Shown here: one piece after another, positions 47,773 through 56,725 of the stretch | How the letters are laid out: every line of letters starts with the position of its first letter | How positions within the stretch are numbered: the first letter of the stretch is position 1 | NCBI GenBank assembly: GCA_037968855.1 | Contig: JBBKWH010000095.1 | Coordinates: 11,223-75,222 of the forward strand | Direction of reading: 5' to 3' | DNA from: JBBKWH01 sp037968855 | GTDB taxonomy: Bacteria; Pseudomonadota; Gammaproteobacteria; Pseudomonadales; Moraxellaceae | DNA: 64,000 bases | The notes under the pieces: model-generated | The model's input: the letters and a program-made list of their open reading frames with translations, nothing else | Database searches by the model: none | Told to the model about the DNA's origin: nothing | Translations under genes and position numbers: made by a program

Positions 47773-48256
47773 GAGTCGACTCCGATCCTTGGACTGTCGT
47801 AGGGGTAGACATGGCAGATTTTGCTGGCGTCGCATACGTGCCAGCACACTGCGCCGGATCAAAACGAATGCGGGTCAAAATCAAATCATTGGCATTAAAA
47901 TATTTGGCTTCAATGGTTAATTGATCACGCTCAAACTGTTGAGCAAAGCCCTGATCGCGAATAAAAAACACACAGAACATCTTCTGTACGCTCTGCCGTA
48001 ACGCAGGCTTAGAGGACTCATCAAGATTAAAGCCTTGATAATCCATTAAGTGATAACTGATCACAATGGTACGACCCACCACGGTAAGTTCGTCTACCCG
48101 TGTCGTGCCATTATCCACCGTCGGCAAGGCCAATTCGATATTCCACTGTTGTACCAATTGCGACACGTTAAGCGGTTCATCTTGAATGGCTTGATAGCCC
48201 CAATAGATAAACGCGGCAATCACCGCAGACAACAACACATACACTGAGACTTTCAT
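47765..48256 (-). CDS. membrane-anchored periplasmic protein, unknown
   Basis: This 163-aa protein has one N-terminal hydrophobic anchor (residues 4-20) and a soluble domain of mixed alpha/beta character. The soluble domain has a lone pair of cysteines (MFCVFF and AQCAG) that could form a disulfide in the periplasm. Its end overlaps the next membrane-protein gene by 8 bp, suggesting co-translation and a joint role. No function recognised. Confidence 0.7.
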   Translation of the reverse strand: MKVSVYVLLSAVIAAFIYWGYQAIQDEPLNVSQLVQQWNIELALPTVDNGTTRVDELTVVGRTIVISYHLMDYQGFNLDESSKPALRQSVQKMFCVFFIRDQGFAQQFERDQLTIEAKYFNANDLILTRIRFDPAQCAGTYATPAKSAMSTPTTVQGSESTHE

Positions 48257-48381
48257 ATATTGGCCGAGTTTAAGGCGTTCTTTGACTATTTAGGCATGAC
48301 ATGTGAATAGATACAACGCTGTAGCGCGCAGGTCATCGGCTTTTTGCCTCCTGCCAGTACATACCCGCTCAAGCTGAAAAG

Positions 48382-49236
48382 CTATTCCGGCTGTATCCAA
48401 CATTCGACCACCCGCACCAGACTGGCCACGCGTGAACTTGGGATCGGTAGTACATCATAATAAGCCTCTGGAATATGCACCTTGATCGACTCAAAACCAC
48501 AGTCAATAAAGCCCATCTCGATGGCATCGTGATCATCAAAGTGCAGACTGACCGTACTACGGGTGGCCAACGCCAAACTGCGTTTAAACGCACGCGACAG
48601 CTTAACCATCGGATGCCAACGCAAATTGGGATACAGATCCGTCACATATGCTGCCTTGGCAAACGGACTCAAAGCCAGCGCCAGACGCTGCCAAAATCCC
48701 GTGATCACCGCCAGCTCAAAATAATTGACCAAGCCTTCGGTAATCACCAACGTGCGCCGCTGTGGGTCAAGCTGCTTGGCAAAAACCTGCGACACCGACA
48801 ACGGGCCGTCGGGCTGCAAAATATCCAGATCCACCACCTGATGGACACGGCTTAACAAGCCATGGTGTTTGAGCAAATGCCGCTTACGCGCCGCCATCTC
48901 TGGCAAGTCGGCCTCAATATAATGCAGATGCGGATAATGCTCACGCAGTCGCACTCCACGCGGCGAAAAACCACAGGCAATCTCAACAATCTGGCTCACT
49001 CCATGCTGCTCAATGGCCTGCTTGACCACTGCATCAATGATTTGATGACGCTGCAACAAAGTGATACCTATCGACGTCCCCGCCAACAACCGCGCCATCG
49101 CCTCAGCCGGTCGGCCCAATTGATACAACACCTGCCCCGTTGGATTGGTAAAAATGGGCGAGGACAATCCCTGCTGACGCCAGACTTCGCCGGTGTAATA
49201 CGCCGTAAAACTAATACTCGAACTATCTTTAGACAT
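48382..49236 (-). CDS. leucine carboxyl methyltransferase-like SAM-dependent methyltransferase
   Basis: This 284-aa protein has a class I SAM site of the LCMT/PPM1 kind: IVEIACGFSPRGVRLREHYP, HYIEADLPEMAARKRHLL and LVITEGLVNYFE. Family members methylate carboxyl groups of small molecules or proteins; no substrate can be named. The N-terminal FTAYYTGEVWRQQGLS and the length fit the bacterial group. An ATG at 49236 is preferred to an upstream in-frame TTG. It is a single gene between the small membrane proteins and the CrbR-type regulator. Confidence 0.85.
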   Translation of the reverse strand: MSKDSSSISFTAYYTGEVWRQQGLSSPIFTNPTGQVLYQLGRPAEAMARLLAGTSIGITLLQRHQIIDAVVKQAIEQHGVSQIVEIACGFSPRGVRLREHYPHLHYIEADLPEMAARKRHLLKHHGLLSRVHQVVDLDILQPDGPLSVSQVFAKQLDPQRRTLVITEGLVNYFELAVITGFWQRLALALSPFAKAAYVTDLYPNLRWHPMVKLSRAFKRSLALATRSTVSLHFDDHDAIEMGFIDCGFESIKVHIPEAYYDVLPIPSSRVASLVRVVECWIQPE

Positions 49237-49419
49237 ACAGTGCCCCACACCAGCAGCCAAAAGGAGATTACAGCATCACCAAACGGTCGATACACTAGCC
49301 TAAAATAGCGCTATCCCTAGGGCCAATCTGCTCAATTCATCGGCAAAACTGTTGCCTCTGGCCAGTGATCTCGCCTTTGCACACTCAAAAACGCGGCCCA
49401 CAGGGTCTATGCACCACCA

Positions 49420-50085
49420 TTAGGGTAAGCGCACACCCTCTACATCCAAACGATGCAAAGCCAATACAGCCTGTGTACGGTTTTGCACGCCTAACTTACG
49501 AAAAATTGCGGTCATATGCGCTTTGATGGTGGCTTCGGAAACGTTGAGGGTATAGGCGATTTGTTTATTCAATTGGCCTTCGGCCAGCATCAGCAACACT
49601 CGAAACTGCTGCGGTGTCAGGTCACGCAAACGGTCTGCGGTGTCGAGTTCGTCTTGGGCCGGATGATGCGCTGGATTGTGTGCAGGGTTGCCATGCGCCA
49701 GATGACCGTGTGGATACCAGTCGTCACCATTTAACACGGTTTGGATCACCGCCAGCATCTCGTCGGGTGCAGCAGATTTGCGAATATAGGCCGCCGCGCC
49801 ATGTGCCATCGCCCGTTGAATCACCACCGCTTCTTCGTGTGCGGAAATGACAATCACTGGCAAGCTGGGATAATGCGCGCGCACATGTACGAGTGTAGAA
49901 AACCCTGATGCATCCGGTAGATGCAGATCGAGCAACAGGAGGTCTGGCACGTGTTGCGCTAAAGCGTCGTGCAGGCTAGCGACTGTGCCCACACCAAGCA
50001 CACGTGCATCCGGTCGTCCTTGTCGCACGGCTCGCATGAGTGCGTCACGAAACAGGGGGTGATCATCCGTAATCAAAATATTCAT
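49420..50085 (-). CDS. CrbR-type LuxR response regulator
   Basis: This 221-aa regulator has a receiver domain (NILITDDHPLFRDAL, phospho-acceptor D53 in LLLLDLHLPDASG, KSAAP lysine) and a C-terminal LuxR helix-turn-helix (LTPQQFRVLLMLAEGQLNKQIAYTLNVSEATIKAHMTAIFRKL). The linker is an odd His/Pro/Ala-rich stretch (HLAHGNPAHNPAHHPA). Regulators of this type (CrbR/ErdR/AgmR) pair with the CrbS kinase and activate acs. I choose MNILITDD at 50085; an ATG four codons earlier is also in frame. It lies about 1.4 kb from acs, separated by the AT-rich insert. Confidence 0.9.
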   Translation of the reverse strand: MNILITDDHPLFRDALMRAVRQGRPDARVLGVGTVASLHDALAQHVPDLLLLDLHLPDASGFSTLVHVRAHYPSLPVIVISAHEEAVVIQRAMAHGAAAYIRKSAAPDEMLAVIQTVLNGDDWYPHGHLAHGNPAHNPAHHPAQDELDTADRLRDLTPQQFRVLLMLAEGQLNKQIAYTLNVSEATIKAHMTAIFRKLGVQNRTQAVLALHRLDVEGVRLP

Positions 50086-50360
50086 CGTGGCAAGCATCAG
50101 ACCTGACGATTGGGGGTGGTCTGACTATACCGATTGTTGTGCGCGATGCGATAGGTTGTTTGTGCGGTGGGGGTGGATGTGGGCTTGTGGGGCTGAGGGT
50201 TTTGTTGTTTACTGTTGGTTGGGTTGCATAAGATCGTCTTTGAATTGATAAATTTTTAATGTTATTGGGTTTATCAGTTTTTGAATGGGCTCTTATTTGT
50301 CAGGGTGACACATAAGAGTAGTTAGCAATTATTGCTCCAGCTTTTATTTGAGGTAAAAAT

Positions 50361-51197
50361 ATGTCAGATAGAGAATTAGATATTACGAAATTTTCTTATG
50401 AGTCTTATCGCAAGTTAAAGAAAAATCTTGGAGAGTTTGATGCGGTAGTCGAGTGTAATGAAATTGCTATCAGAGAGTTTATTGAGAAAGCACAAGCTAA
50501 AGATGCTGGCGATTATATAAAAAATTTATCATTTAAGCATAGAGTGAAAGTCGATGCAGTAGATTTTATAAAATTTGGTTCAAGAATAAGGCATTACTAT
50601 CTTACCTCTGTTTTTCAACAATCAGAACAATTCCTGAAGGACTTTAAAGAAGAATGGAAGCTTTACTTCCCCAACAAAGAATGGTTAGAGATCAAAAGTG
50701 GTGAAACAATCCTTCAAAACACTCTAAGGACTCTTTCTTTAAGAATTTCATCTGACCTAATAGAATTTTATGAGTATTATAGATTAGTCAGAAATCATAT
50801 GTCCCATAATGATAGGGATATCGATAAGCTAAGATCTCTCCTCAGAAAAACCCAAGAAAACAAAAATGAATTTTTAAGCGATTTAAATTTATCTGGCACA
50901 CCAAACTCACTAGAGACTATTGGTTTTGATGACTTTTTAATATTAACAAATATTGTTAAACATATTGCGTTTTCTATATGCTCACAATCTAAACCAGACA
51001 ACAATAAAATTGCAGAAGCACTATTTGAACACTCAAAAAAAAATAATGGAAGCGCATACAAGGGTTTAAAAAAATTAAAAAATAATGAAAAAAGATACAA
51101 CAATGCTTTAAAAAGCTTTATCATAACCACGTTTGGTAGGTTTAGCTCTACGGATATTGAAGAAGTTGTAAGTGAGTTAAAACGTTTGCTAGCTTAA
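50361..51197 (+). CDS. AT-rich HEPN-motif protein, possible RNase toxin
   Basis: I do not recognise the full family. The 278-aa protein is Lys/Glu-rich and helical, and contains RLVRNHMSHND. R144-N145-x3-H149 is the R-x4-H motif of HEPN nucleases, and it follows a long helix, as in MAE_28990-type HEPN proteins. Codon use and base composition (AT-rich) differ sharply from all neighbours, indicating horizontal acquisition. A good Shine-Dalgarno (GAGG, seven bases from ATG) is present. There is no separate antitoxin gene; instead a tRNA-like sequence overlaps its last codons and stop. It is inserted between crbR and acs. A defence or toxin role is inferred. Confidence 0.65.
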   Translation: MSDRELDITKFSYESYRKLKKNLGEFDAVVECNEIAIREFIEKAQAKDAGDYIKNLSFKHRVKVDAVDFIKFGSRIRHYYLTSVFQQSEQFLKDFKEEWKLYFPNKEWLEIKSGETILQNTLRTLSLRISSDLIEFYEYYRLVRNHMSHNDRDIDKLRSLLRKTQENKNEFLSDLNLSGTPNSLETIGFDDFLILTNIVKHIAFSICSQSKPDNNKIAEALFEHSKKNNGSAYKGLKKLKNNEKRYNNALKSFIITTFGRFSSTDIEEVVSELKRLLA

Positions 51198-51283
51198 TGG
51201 CTAAAGCGTCCCCTCCACAAGCCAACTTGATGAGTTGGTTTGTGAAGGAGAAATTATTGGTTCGATTCCAATAGCAGGCTCCA
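51184..51283 (+). ncRNA. tRNA-like RNA with extended anticodon arm, overlapping the HEPN gene end
   Basis: The acceptor stem is GTTTGCT (51184-51190) with AGCAGGC (51273-51279), all pairs or G-U. The D-arm is GCTT (51192-51195)/AAGC with loop AATGGCTA holding GG. The T-arm is ATTGG (51256-51260)/CCAAT (51268-51272) with the classical loop TTCGATT. T73 is followed by encoded CCA (51281-51283). Between D- and T-arms is a long hairpin: CTCC/GGAG, ACAAG/TTTGT and CCAAC/GTTGG, about 14 bp with a GAA bulge. Its cap TTGATGA is a normal 7-nt anticodon loop (GAT at 34-36). A normal anticodon arm has 5 bp. It could be a decoy or guarded target, or a decayed tRNA; the stop codon of the HEPN gene lies in its D-arm. 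Confidence 0.6.
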
Positions 51284-51420
51284 TCTCTAGCTTTCTCTTC
51301 AAGCGCTTTAAGTACCATAACGCCCAAGCCACTTATGGCTCACTGCTTGATAGCTCCAGCGGATTCTCATATTTTGATTCCACTGTGTAGTGTTACGACT
51401 TGCCCAATTAATTAGACCAA

Positions 51421-51449
51421 AAAAAGACAGCCCAAAAGCTGTCTTTTTT
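51421..51449. terminator. bidirectional terminator at the acs 3' end
   Basis: AAAAAGACAGC (51421-51431) pairs with GCTGTCTTTTT (51438-51448). It serves acs on the minus strand and the HEPN/tRNA-like transcript on the plus strand. Confidence 0.88.
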
Positions 51450-51461
51450 CCCCTCACCCAA

Positions 51462-53414
51462 TCAAGCACTCTTCGCCGGATACACCACCGCAATCAGGTG
51501 ATCCACCACCGATGGATCGGCCAGCGTCGAGGTATCACCCAGCCCATCCAACTCATTGGCCGCAATCTTGCGCAAAATCCGCCGCATAATTTTGCCAGAA
51601 CGCGTCTTGGGCAACCCCACCGCCCAATGAATCGCATCGGGCGTAGCAATCGGGCCAATCTCGTGGCGTACAAAATCGCGTAGCGCCTTGCGTAGCTCCT
51701 CGCTTTCTTCCACACCCGCCTGCAAGCTCACAAACGCACAAATGCCCTGCCCTTTAATGTCATGCGGCATACCGACCACAGCGGCTTCAGCCACCGCTTT
51801 ATGCAACACCAAGGCGCTTTCCACTTCGGCCGTGCCCAAACGATGGCCCGACACGTTCAGCACGTCGTCCACACGGCCGGTAATCCAATAGTCACCATCG
51901 GCATCGCGGCGCGCGCCATCGCCAGTAAAGTACATGCCTTTAAAGGTACTAAAATAGGTTTCAATAAAGCGCTGATGATCGCCATACACCGAGCGCATTT
52001 GCGCAGGCCACGAATCAATCAGCACCAAGTTGCCTTCGCACGTGCCTTCCAATAGATTGCCTTCAGCATCGACAATCGCCGGTTGCACGCCAAACATCGG
52101 GCGCATCGCCGAACCTGCTTTCATGCGACCTGCGTTGGGTAGCGGTGCAATCAACACGCCGCCGGTTTCGGTCTGCCACCATGTATCGACAATCGGGCAA
52201 CGCGACTCGCCGACCACGCGGTAATACCAATCCCAAGCTTCAGGGTTGATTGGCTCACCCACCGAACCGAGCAAGCGCAAGCTGCTGCGATTACTCTGCC
52301 GTACAAAGTCATCGCCTTCACGCATCATGGCGCGAATCGCGGTGGGTGCGGTGTACAAGATGGTCACGTCGTGCTTATCGACAATCTGACCAATCCGCGC
52401 CCACGTTGGATACTGCGGCACGCCTTCAAACATCAAGGTGGTCGCGCCGTTCGACAGTGGGCCGTACAACAAATAACTATGGCCGGTAATCCAGCCCACA
52501 TCAGCGGTACACCAGTACACGTCGTCTTCTTTTAAATCAAAGACTTCTTTAAAGGTGGTGGTGGCATACACCAAATAACCGCCGGTGGTATGCAGTACGC
52601 CTTTGGGTTTGCCGGTACTGCCGGAGGTATACAAAATAAATAGCGGATCTTCGGCATTCATCGCCACAGCGGGGCAATCGTCCGAGGCGTCAGCGATCAG
52701 TTCGTGATACCAACGGTCGCGGCCTTCATGCCAGACCACATCGCCGCCAGTGCGATGCACCACAATCACGTCAGTGACTTGCTCGCCACCAGCAATGGCG
52801 ACGGCGGCATCGACGTTGGCTTTGAGCGGGATGCTTTTGCCACCGCGTAAGCCTTCGTCGGCGGTGATGACCACATGCGAGTCACAATCGACAATCCGAC
52901 CGGCCAGCGCATCGGGTGAGAAACCACCAAACACCACCGAATGCACTGCGCCAATGCGGGTACAGGCCAGCATTGCCACCGCCGCTTCGGGGATCATCGG
53001 CATATAGATGGTGACGCGGTCGCCTTTTTTGACGTTTAAGGCGTTGAGCGCATTGGCAAAACGGCAGACTTCGTCGTGTAGCTCGCGGTAAGAAATAATC
53101 TTGTGATCAGCGGGATGGTCGCCTTCCCAAATGATCGCAGGCTTATCAGGATGGGTGGCTAAATGGCGGTCTAAGCAGTTGGCCGAGACGTTAAGTTCGC
53201 CGTCTTCAAACCATTTAATTCTAAAGTCTTCGACCTGATAGGACACATCACGCACCACGCTAAACGGCTTGATCCAATCCACACATTGCGCCTTGTCACG
53301 CCAATAGGCGCTGCTATCTTGCACCGAGGCCTGATACTGCTGTTGATACTGCTCAGGGGTCAGGTTGGCTTTTTCGGCAAAGCTGGCCGAAGGCAAAAGA
53401 TGATGTTCCGTCAT
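51462..53414 (-). CDS. acs: acetyl-CoA synthetase
   Basis: This 650-aa AMP-forming enzyme converts acetate to acetyl-CoA. The P-loop is [15 protein letters not shown], with [25 protein letters not shown], the hinge [20 protein letters not shown] and the acetylatable C-terminal lysine in [16 protein letters not shown]. The start at 53414 ([11 protein letters not shown]) is preceded by AGGA with 8-base spacing. It belongs functionally with actP-yjcH and the CrbS/CrbR-type pair in this window, and is probably activated by CrbR. Confidence 0.97.
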   Translation of the reverse strand: MTEHHLLPSASFAEKANLTPEQYQQQYQASVQDSSAYWRDKAQCVDWIKPFSVVRDVSYQVEDFRIKWFEDGELNVSANCLDRHLATHPDKPAIIWEGDHPADHKIISYRELHDEVCRFANALNALNVKKGDRVTIYMPMIPEAAVAMLACTRIGAVHSVVFGGFSPDALAGRIVDCDSHVVITADEGLRGGKSIPLKANVDAAVAIAGGEQVTDVIVVHRTGGDVVWHEGRDRWYHELIADASDDCPAVAMNAEDPLFILYTSGSTGKPKGVLHTTGGYLVYATTTFKEVFDLKEDDVYWCTADVGWITGHSYLLYGPLSNGATTLMFEGVPQYPTWARIGQIVDKHDVTILYTAPTAIRAMMREGDDFVRQSNRSSLRLLGSVGEPINPEAWDWYYRVVGESRCPIVDTWWQTETGGVLIAPLPNAGRMKAGSAMRPMFGVQPAIVDAEGNLLEGTCEGNLVLIDSWPAQMRSVYGDHQRFIETYFSTFKGMYFTGDGARRDADGDYWITGRVDDVLNVSGHRLGTAEVESALVLHKAVAEAAVVGMPHDIKGQGICAFVSLQAGVEESEELRKALRDFVRHEIGPIATPDAIHWAVGLPKTRSGKIMRRILRKIAANELDGLGDTSTLADPSVVDHLIAVVYPAKSA

Positions 53415-53758
53415 AACAAGCGTCCTATTAGGTGGCAGGCTGTGCAACGCCTTCATTCAAAATTTATACCATGACATCGAGTATGCCCAGCCATCGTTGC
53501 TGGCTCTATTAGGCTTTGGTCTAAGGCTTTGCGCTAAGGTTTAGCACAATAGCGTGTGTGGCAAAAAATACACTGGTGTTTATAACCAATATCCACATGT
53601 AGATTGGTCAACAGGTCTGGATTGCGACCAACCACCGATCCAAAACCGCTCCACTCTACGACCAAAGGCGAATGGGCAAGCGAAGGGTTCTAATCGTTAG
53701 ATGACAATCAGATGTCAGTCAGATTTCAGCCAGTTTTCAACAACGAAAGGATCTCGTC
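53415..53758. other. intergenic region between acs and the DcaP-type porin
   Basis: About 340 bp without a gene. It should hold the divergent promoters of acs and the porin. The direct repetition of AAGGCTTTG/AAGGTTTAG near 53511-53544 is the only pattern I see. No confident -10/-35 pair or activator site can be assigned. Confidence 0.45.
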
Positions 53759-55126
53759 ATGCGCCCAACCGCCCTTGCCATTAGCCTGTTTGCCTTATGT
53801 TTGCATAGCACTAGCTTTGCCGCCGATAGCAGCATCAATACCAGCCCAGACAACACCCCAAACAACAACAGCAACGCCGCCATGCAAACCGAAATTAGCG
53901 CGCTTAAGCAACGCCTCGCAGCACTCGAAGACAGCATCCAAAGCAGTGCACAAGCAGCACCTGCACCCACCGTGGTGGTTAGCCTGCCCACACCTGTTAC
54001 GCCCACTAGCAGTAAGCCGATATTTAATATGGACGGCAGCAACACCACCTTTAGCTACAAAGGCTATGTCAAAGTCGATGCGCTGGCCAGCCGATTTAGC
54101 GCAGGCGAAGTGGCCAGTAGCAGCGCCGCGCGTGATTTTTATGTGCCTTCTGCCACTCCAGTTGGCAATGGCGAGAGCAGCCAAGTGTTAGACGCGCATG
54201 CCAAACAAACCCGTATCACCTTTGCCAGCAAGACCGCGCTCGACAACGGCAAGTCGATCAATACCCAAGTCGAAATGGACTTTATGGTCGCCTTAGACGG
54301 CAACGAGCGCGCCACCAATGGCTATGAACCTGAGTTGCGCCATGCGTTTATTCAATACGATAAATACCTGATCGGCCAAACATGGTCCAACTTTATGGAC
54401 GTCAACGCCCTACCCGACAGCCTTGATTTTATCGGTCCAACCGAAGGCACGGTGTTTGTACGCCAACCGCAGTTTCGCTATAGCCAAGGTGCTTGGGCCG
54501 TGTCGGTGGAAAACCCAGAAACCAGCCTCAGCACTGCCACGCCCACTGGCGTGACCAACACGGTCAGTGGCGATGGTCGTTTGCCCGATCTGACCGCCCG
54601 TTATACCCACAGCATGGGCCAGCAAGGTCATCTGAGTGCGGCGCTATTGCTGCGTGAACTGCGCAACGACAACAACGGCATTAACTCAGATCACAGCACC
54701 GGTGCAGGTGTGAGCGTGTCGGGTCGCTACAACCTTGACGCGGCCAACAACCTACGCGGTGCAGTCACGTATGGTCAGGGTATTGGTCGTTATGTGGGGG
54801 TGAATGTGGTCAATGACGCAGCCTTAGATGGCAATGGCCAACTGCATAATATTGACGTGACCGCAGGCTTTTTGGCGTATCAGCATCAATGGCGGTCTGA
54901 CCTGCGCTCTAGTGTTGGCTTGTCTTATTTTAACGCCGACATCCCCACCGAGATTGTGGGAAATGGCCTAACCAAAACCTCGCAATCGGCCTTAGTCAAC
55001 GTGATCTACAACATTGCACCGGCCTTAGAAGTCGGTGCAGAGCTATTGCATGGCAAGCGTGAACTGTCTTCCGGCTTGGATGGCAGTTTGGATCGCTTAC
55101 AGTTGTCGGCAAAGTATCGGTTTTAA
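53759..55126 (+). CDS. DcaP-type trimeric outer-membrane porin
   Basis: This 455-aa protein has a signal peptide (to about residue 21), a Ser/Asn linker and a short coiled coil (AAMQTEISALKQRLAALEDS) as in DcaP. It then has a beta-barrel domain starting FSYKGYVKVDALASRFSAGE, with ELRHAFIQYDKYLIGQTWSNFMD and alternating barrel strands ending in a C-terminal F (LQLSAKYRF). DcaP porins take up small anionic compounds such as dicarboxylates and are abundant in Acinetobacter. AAAGGA precedes the start. It is downstream of acs but divergently transcribed. Confidence 0.9.
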   Translation: MRPTALAISLFALCLHSTSFAADSSINTSPDNTPNNNSNAAMQTEISALKQRLAALEDSIQSSAQAAPAPTVVVSLPTPVTPTSSKPIFNMDGSNTTFSYKGYVKVDALASRFSAGEVASSSAARDFYVPSATPVGNGESSQVLDAHAKQTRITFASKTALDNGKSINTQVEMDFMVALDGNERATNGYEPELRHAFIQYDKYLIGQTWSNFMDVNALPDSLDFIGPTEGTVFVRQPQFRYSQGAWAVSVENPETSLSTATPTGVTNTVSGDGRLPDLTARYTHSMGQQGHLSAALLLRELRNDNNGINSDHSTGAGVSVSGRYNLDAANNLRGAVTYGQGIGRYVGVNVVNDAALDGNGQLHNIDVTAGFLAYQHQWRSDLRSSVGLSYFNADIPTEIVGNGLTKTSQSALVNVIYNIAPALEVGAELLHGKRELSSGLDGSLDRLQLSAKYRF

Positions 55127-55160
55127 GCCCATCAATATTGCTGATTGATCGATAAAACAG

Positions 55161-55189
55161 AAAAACCGCCAACGAACTTGGCGGTTTTT
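55161..55189. terminator. bidirectional terminator between porin and OmpA-type genes
   Basis: AAAAACCGCCAA (55161-55172) pairs with TTGGCGGTTTTT (55178-55189) across five bases. Confidence 0.9.
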
Positions 55190-55214
55190 AACATGGTTTT
55201 GCTGGCTTAGTTGA

Positions 55215-56438
55215 TTATTTTGGCGGCTCCACCGTGATGGTATTGGTATCGACCACCACTTGAGTCTCCGCACTTGGGACGGTAGCTGGGGTCACGTCAT
55301 AGCCTTGACCCGTTGCGGTATCCACCACCCAAAACTCAATCCGACGGTTACGAAAGCGACCCTGTGCGGTGACGTTGTCGGCAATTGGTTGGTTTTCACC
55401 CATACCCATCGCGTTCAGACGATCCGCTGGGACACCTTTGGACAGCAAATAATCACGCACGGCATCGGCGCGTTTTTTGGACAATTCCATGTTGTATTGA
55501 TCGGTATCGACCGAATCGGTAAAGCCGTGAATTTCAACCATCAGGTTTGGCGTGCTGGACATCAGTGGTGCAACCCGATCCAAAACTGGCTTATTGATGT
55601 CTGGAATAATCGCTTTGTCAAAATCAAAGTTAATGATCTGGGTATTGAGTACCCGTGCAATATCAATCGGACGGATGCCTGTGGTTGGAAGTTGATCCAG
55701 CATCTGCATGGCACGCTGAATACTGCGTTGTGCTTCGGCGGTTTCGTCGACTGCAACCAAGCTGGTAACAGCAAATTGACTACCGACTTGCTCGGCCAAG
55801 CCTTGCTGAATTTTTGCCAAATTTGCGGCATTGGCAGTATTCACCACAATCGATCCTTGGGTATTACCCAAGGCGCTATCAGGCAAAAACTCATCATAGT
55901 TAATTGCCAACATGGTGTCAGGTATACCGCGCACCACTTGCAAGACGTGATCTAGCATATCCAGATCCATCAGTTGCGTGTTGTAAGCAGGATCAACCAA
56001 TAGGCGGCAACGGTCGGTGGTCTGAGTATAAATATTGTCCACACGCTCGTTGATCAAGCGTGCGGTGGTTTGGTTGCCCACCGCACCAGAACAGCCCATC
56101 AGCTTGCCGGTGCTATCGGTCACAATACTGAGGCGTGCCGGATAGACCGTTTGTTTGGTCATTGGATTTTGCGACGCATTATTACTGCCTTGTGCTGCCG
56201 ATGGCACGGCCATCATGGGTTGTTCACGCTGCTCATCAACCTCGTGTTTTTTCCACAAGGCACCGGCTGCACCGACTGCCAAAATTGCGCCAATCAGTAG
56301 GCTTAAAATCCCGTTTTGCGTCATGCCCGCCTGTGCGCTCAAGGCATGTCTGAGCGGTTGTCCTGTGGCATGTCTATGTCGAATCGCACGCTGTAAGGCG
56401 GTAACTGGCTGATATTGTTGGGTTGGCTTAGTCATCAA
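55215..56438 (-). CDS. inner-membrane-anchored OmpA-domain protein
   Basis: This 407-aa protein has a basic cytoplasmic N-terminus of about 40 residues, one transmembrane helix (GILSLLIGAILAVGAAGALW), a periplasmic domain with two Cys, and a C-terminal OmpA-like peptidoglycan-binding domain (about 255-375). The OmpA domain shows IINFDFDKAIIPDINKPVLD, VEIHGFTDSVDTDQYNMELSKKRADAV and GMGENQPI...FRNRRIEFWV. It is not a barrel: it resembles inner-membrane OmpA proteins that tether the envelope. The first two codons are both Met. The region 56439-56725 upstream shows no clear gene. Confidence 0.9.
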   Translation of the reverse strand: MMTKPTQQYQPVTALQRAIRHRHATGQPLRHALSAQAGMTQNGILSLLIGAILAVGAAGALWKKHEVDEQREQPMMAVPSAAQGSNNASQNPMTKQTVYPARLSIVTDSTGKLMGCSGAVGNQTTARLINERVDNIYTQTTDRCRLLVDPAYNTQLMDLDMLDHVLQVVRGIPDTMLAINYDEFLPDSALGNTQGSIVVNTANAANLAKIQQGLAEQVGSQFAVTSLVAVDETAEAQRSIQRAMQMLDQLPTTGIRPIDIARVLNTQIINFDFDKAIIPDINKPVLDRVAPLMSSTPNLMVEIHGFTDSVDTDQYNMELSKKRADAVRDYLLSKGVPADRLNAMGMGENQPIADNVTAQGRFRNRRIEFWVVDTATGQGYDVTPATVPSAETQVVVDTNTITVEPPK

Positions 56439-56725
56439 AAATCCTCATGCTGTTGTGGTTTTCTTTAGACTTTAAAGACTTAGCCGCCGCAACATCGTCA
56501 CAACGCACACGACTTGTGTAGCAATCGCTGAGCATCTTGCCGCCAATGATGCACTTGCGTAAAAAAACACCGTACGCATTGCGGTTGTGTGGCACAAAGG
56601 CGCGCTTTTTGTGATCCACAAACCGACTGAATGCGCCATTTGACTGTGTTTTTCCTGTCAGCGATCAGGTGGGTTGGCCCATCTTGTGCTACAACCCAGA
56701 CAGTACGATTTAATGTAGGTTTAGC

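Noticed and set aside
51261..51283. Reading the tRNA 3'-like end as an integrase attachment site
   Set aside because: No integrase, no second copy of the sequence in the window and the whole tRNA shape (acceptor, D- and T-arms) is present, not just the 3' end.
51184..51283. Ordinary tRNA-Ile(GAT) gene
   Set aside because: The anticodon loop alone would fit, but about 30 extra bases lengthen the anticodon stem, position 37 is G, and the 5' end lies inside a protein gene.
56428..56619. 63-codon minus-strand frame upstream of the OmpA-domain gene
   Set aside because: It overlaps the OmpA gene start, has no ribosome site and no recognisable features.
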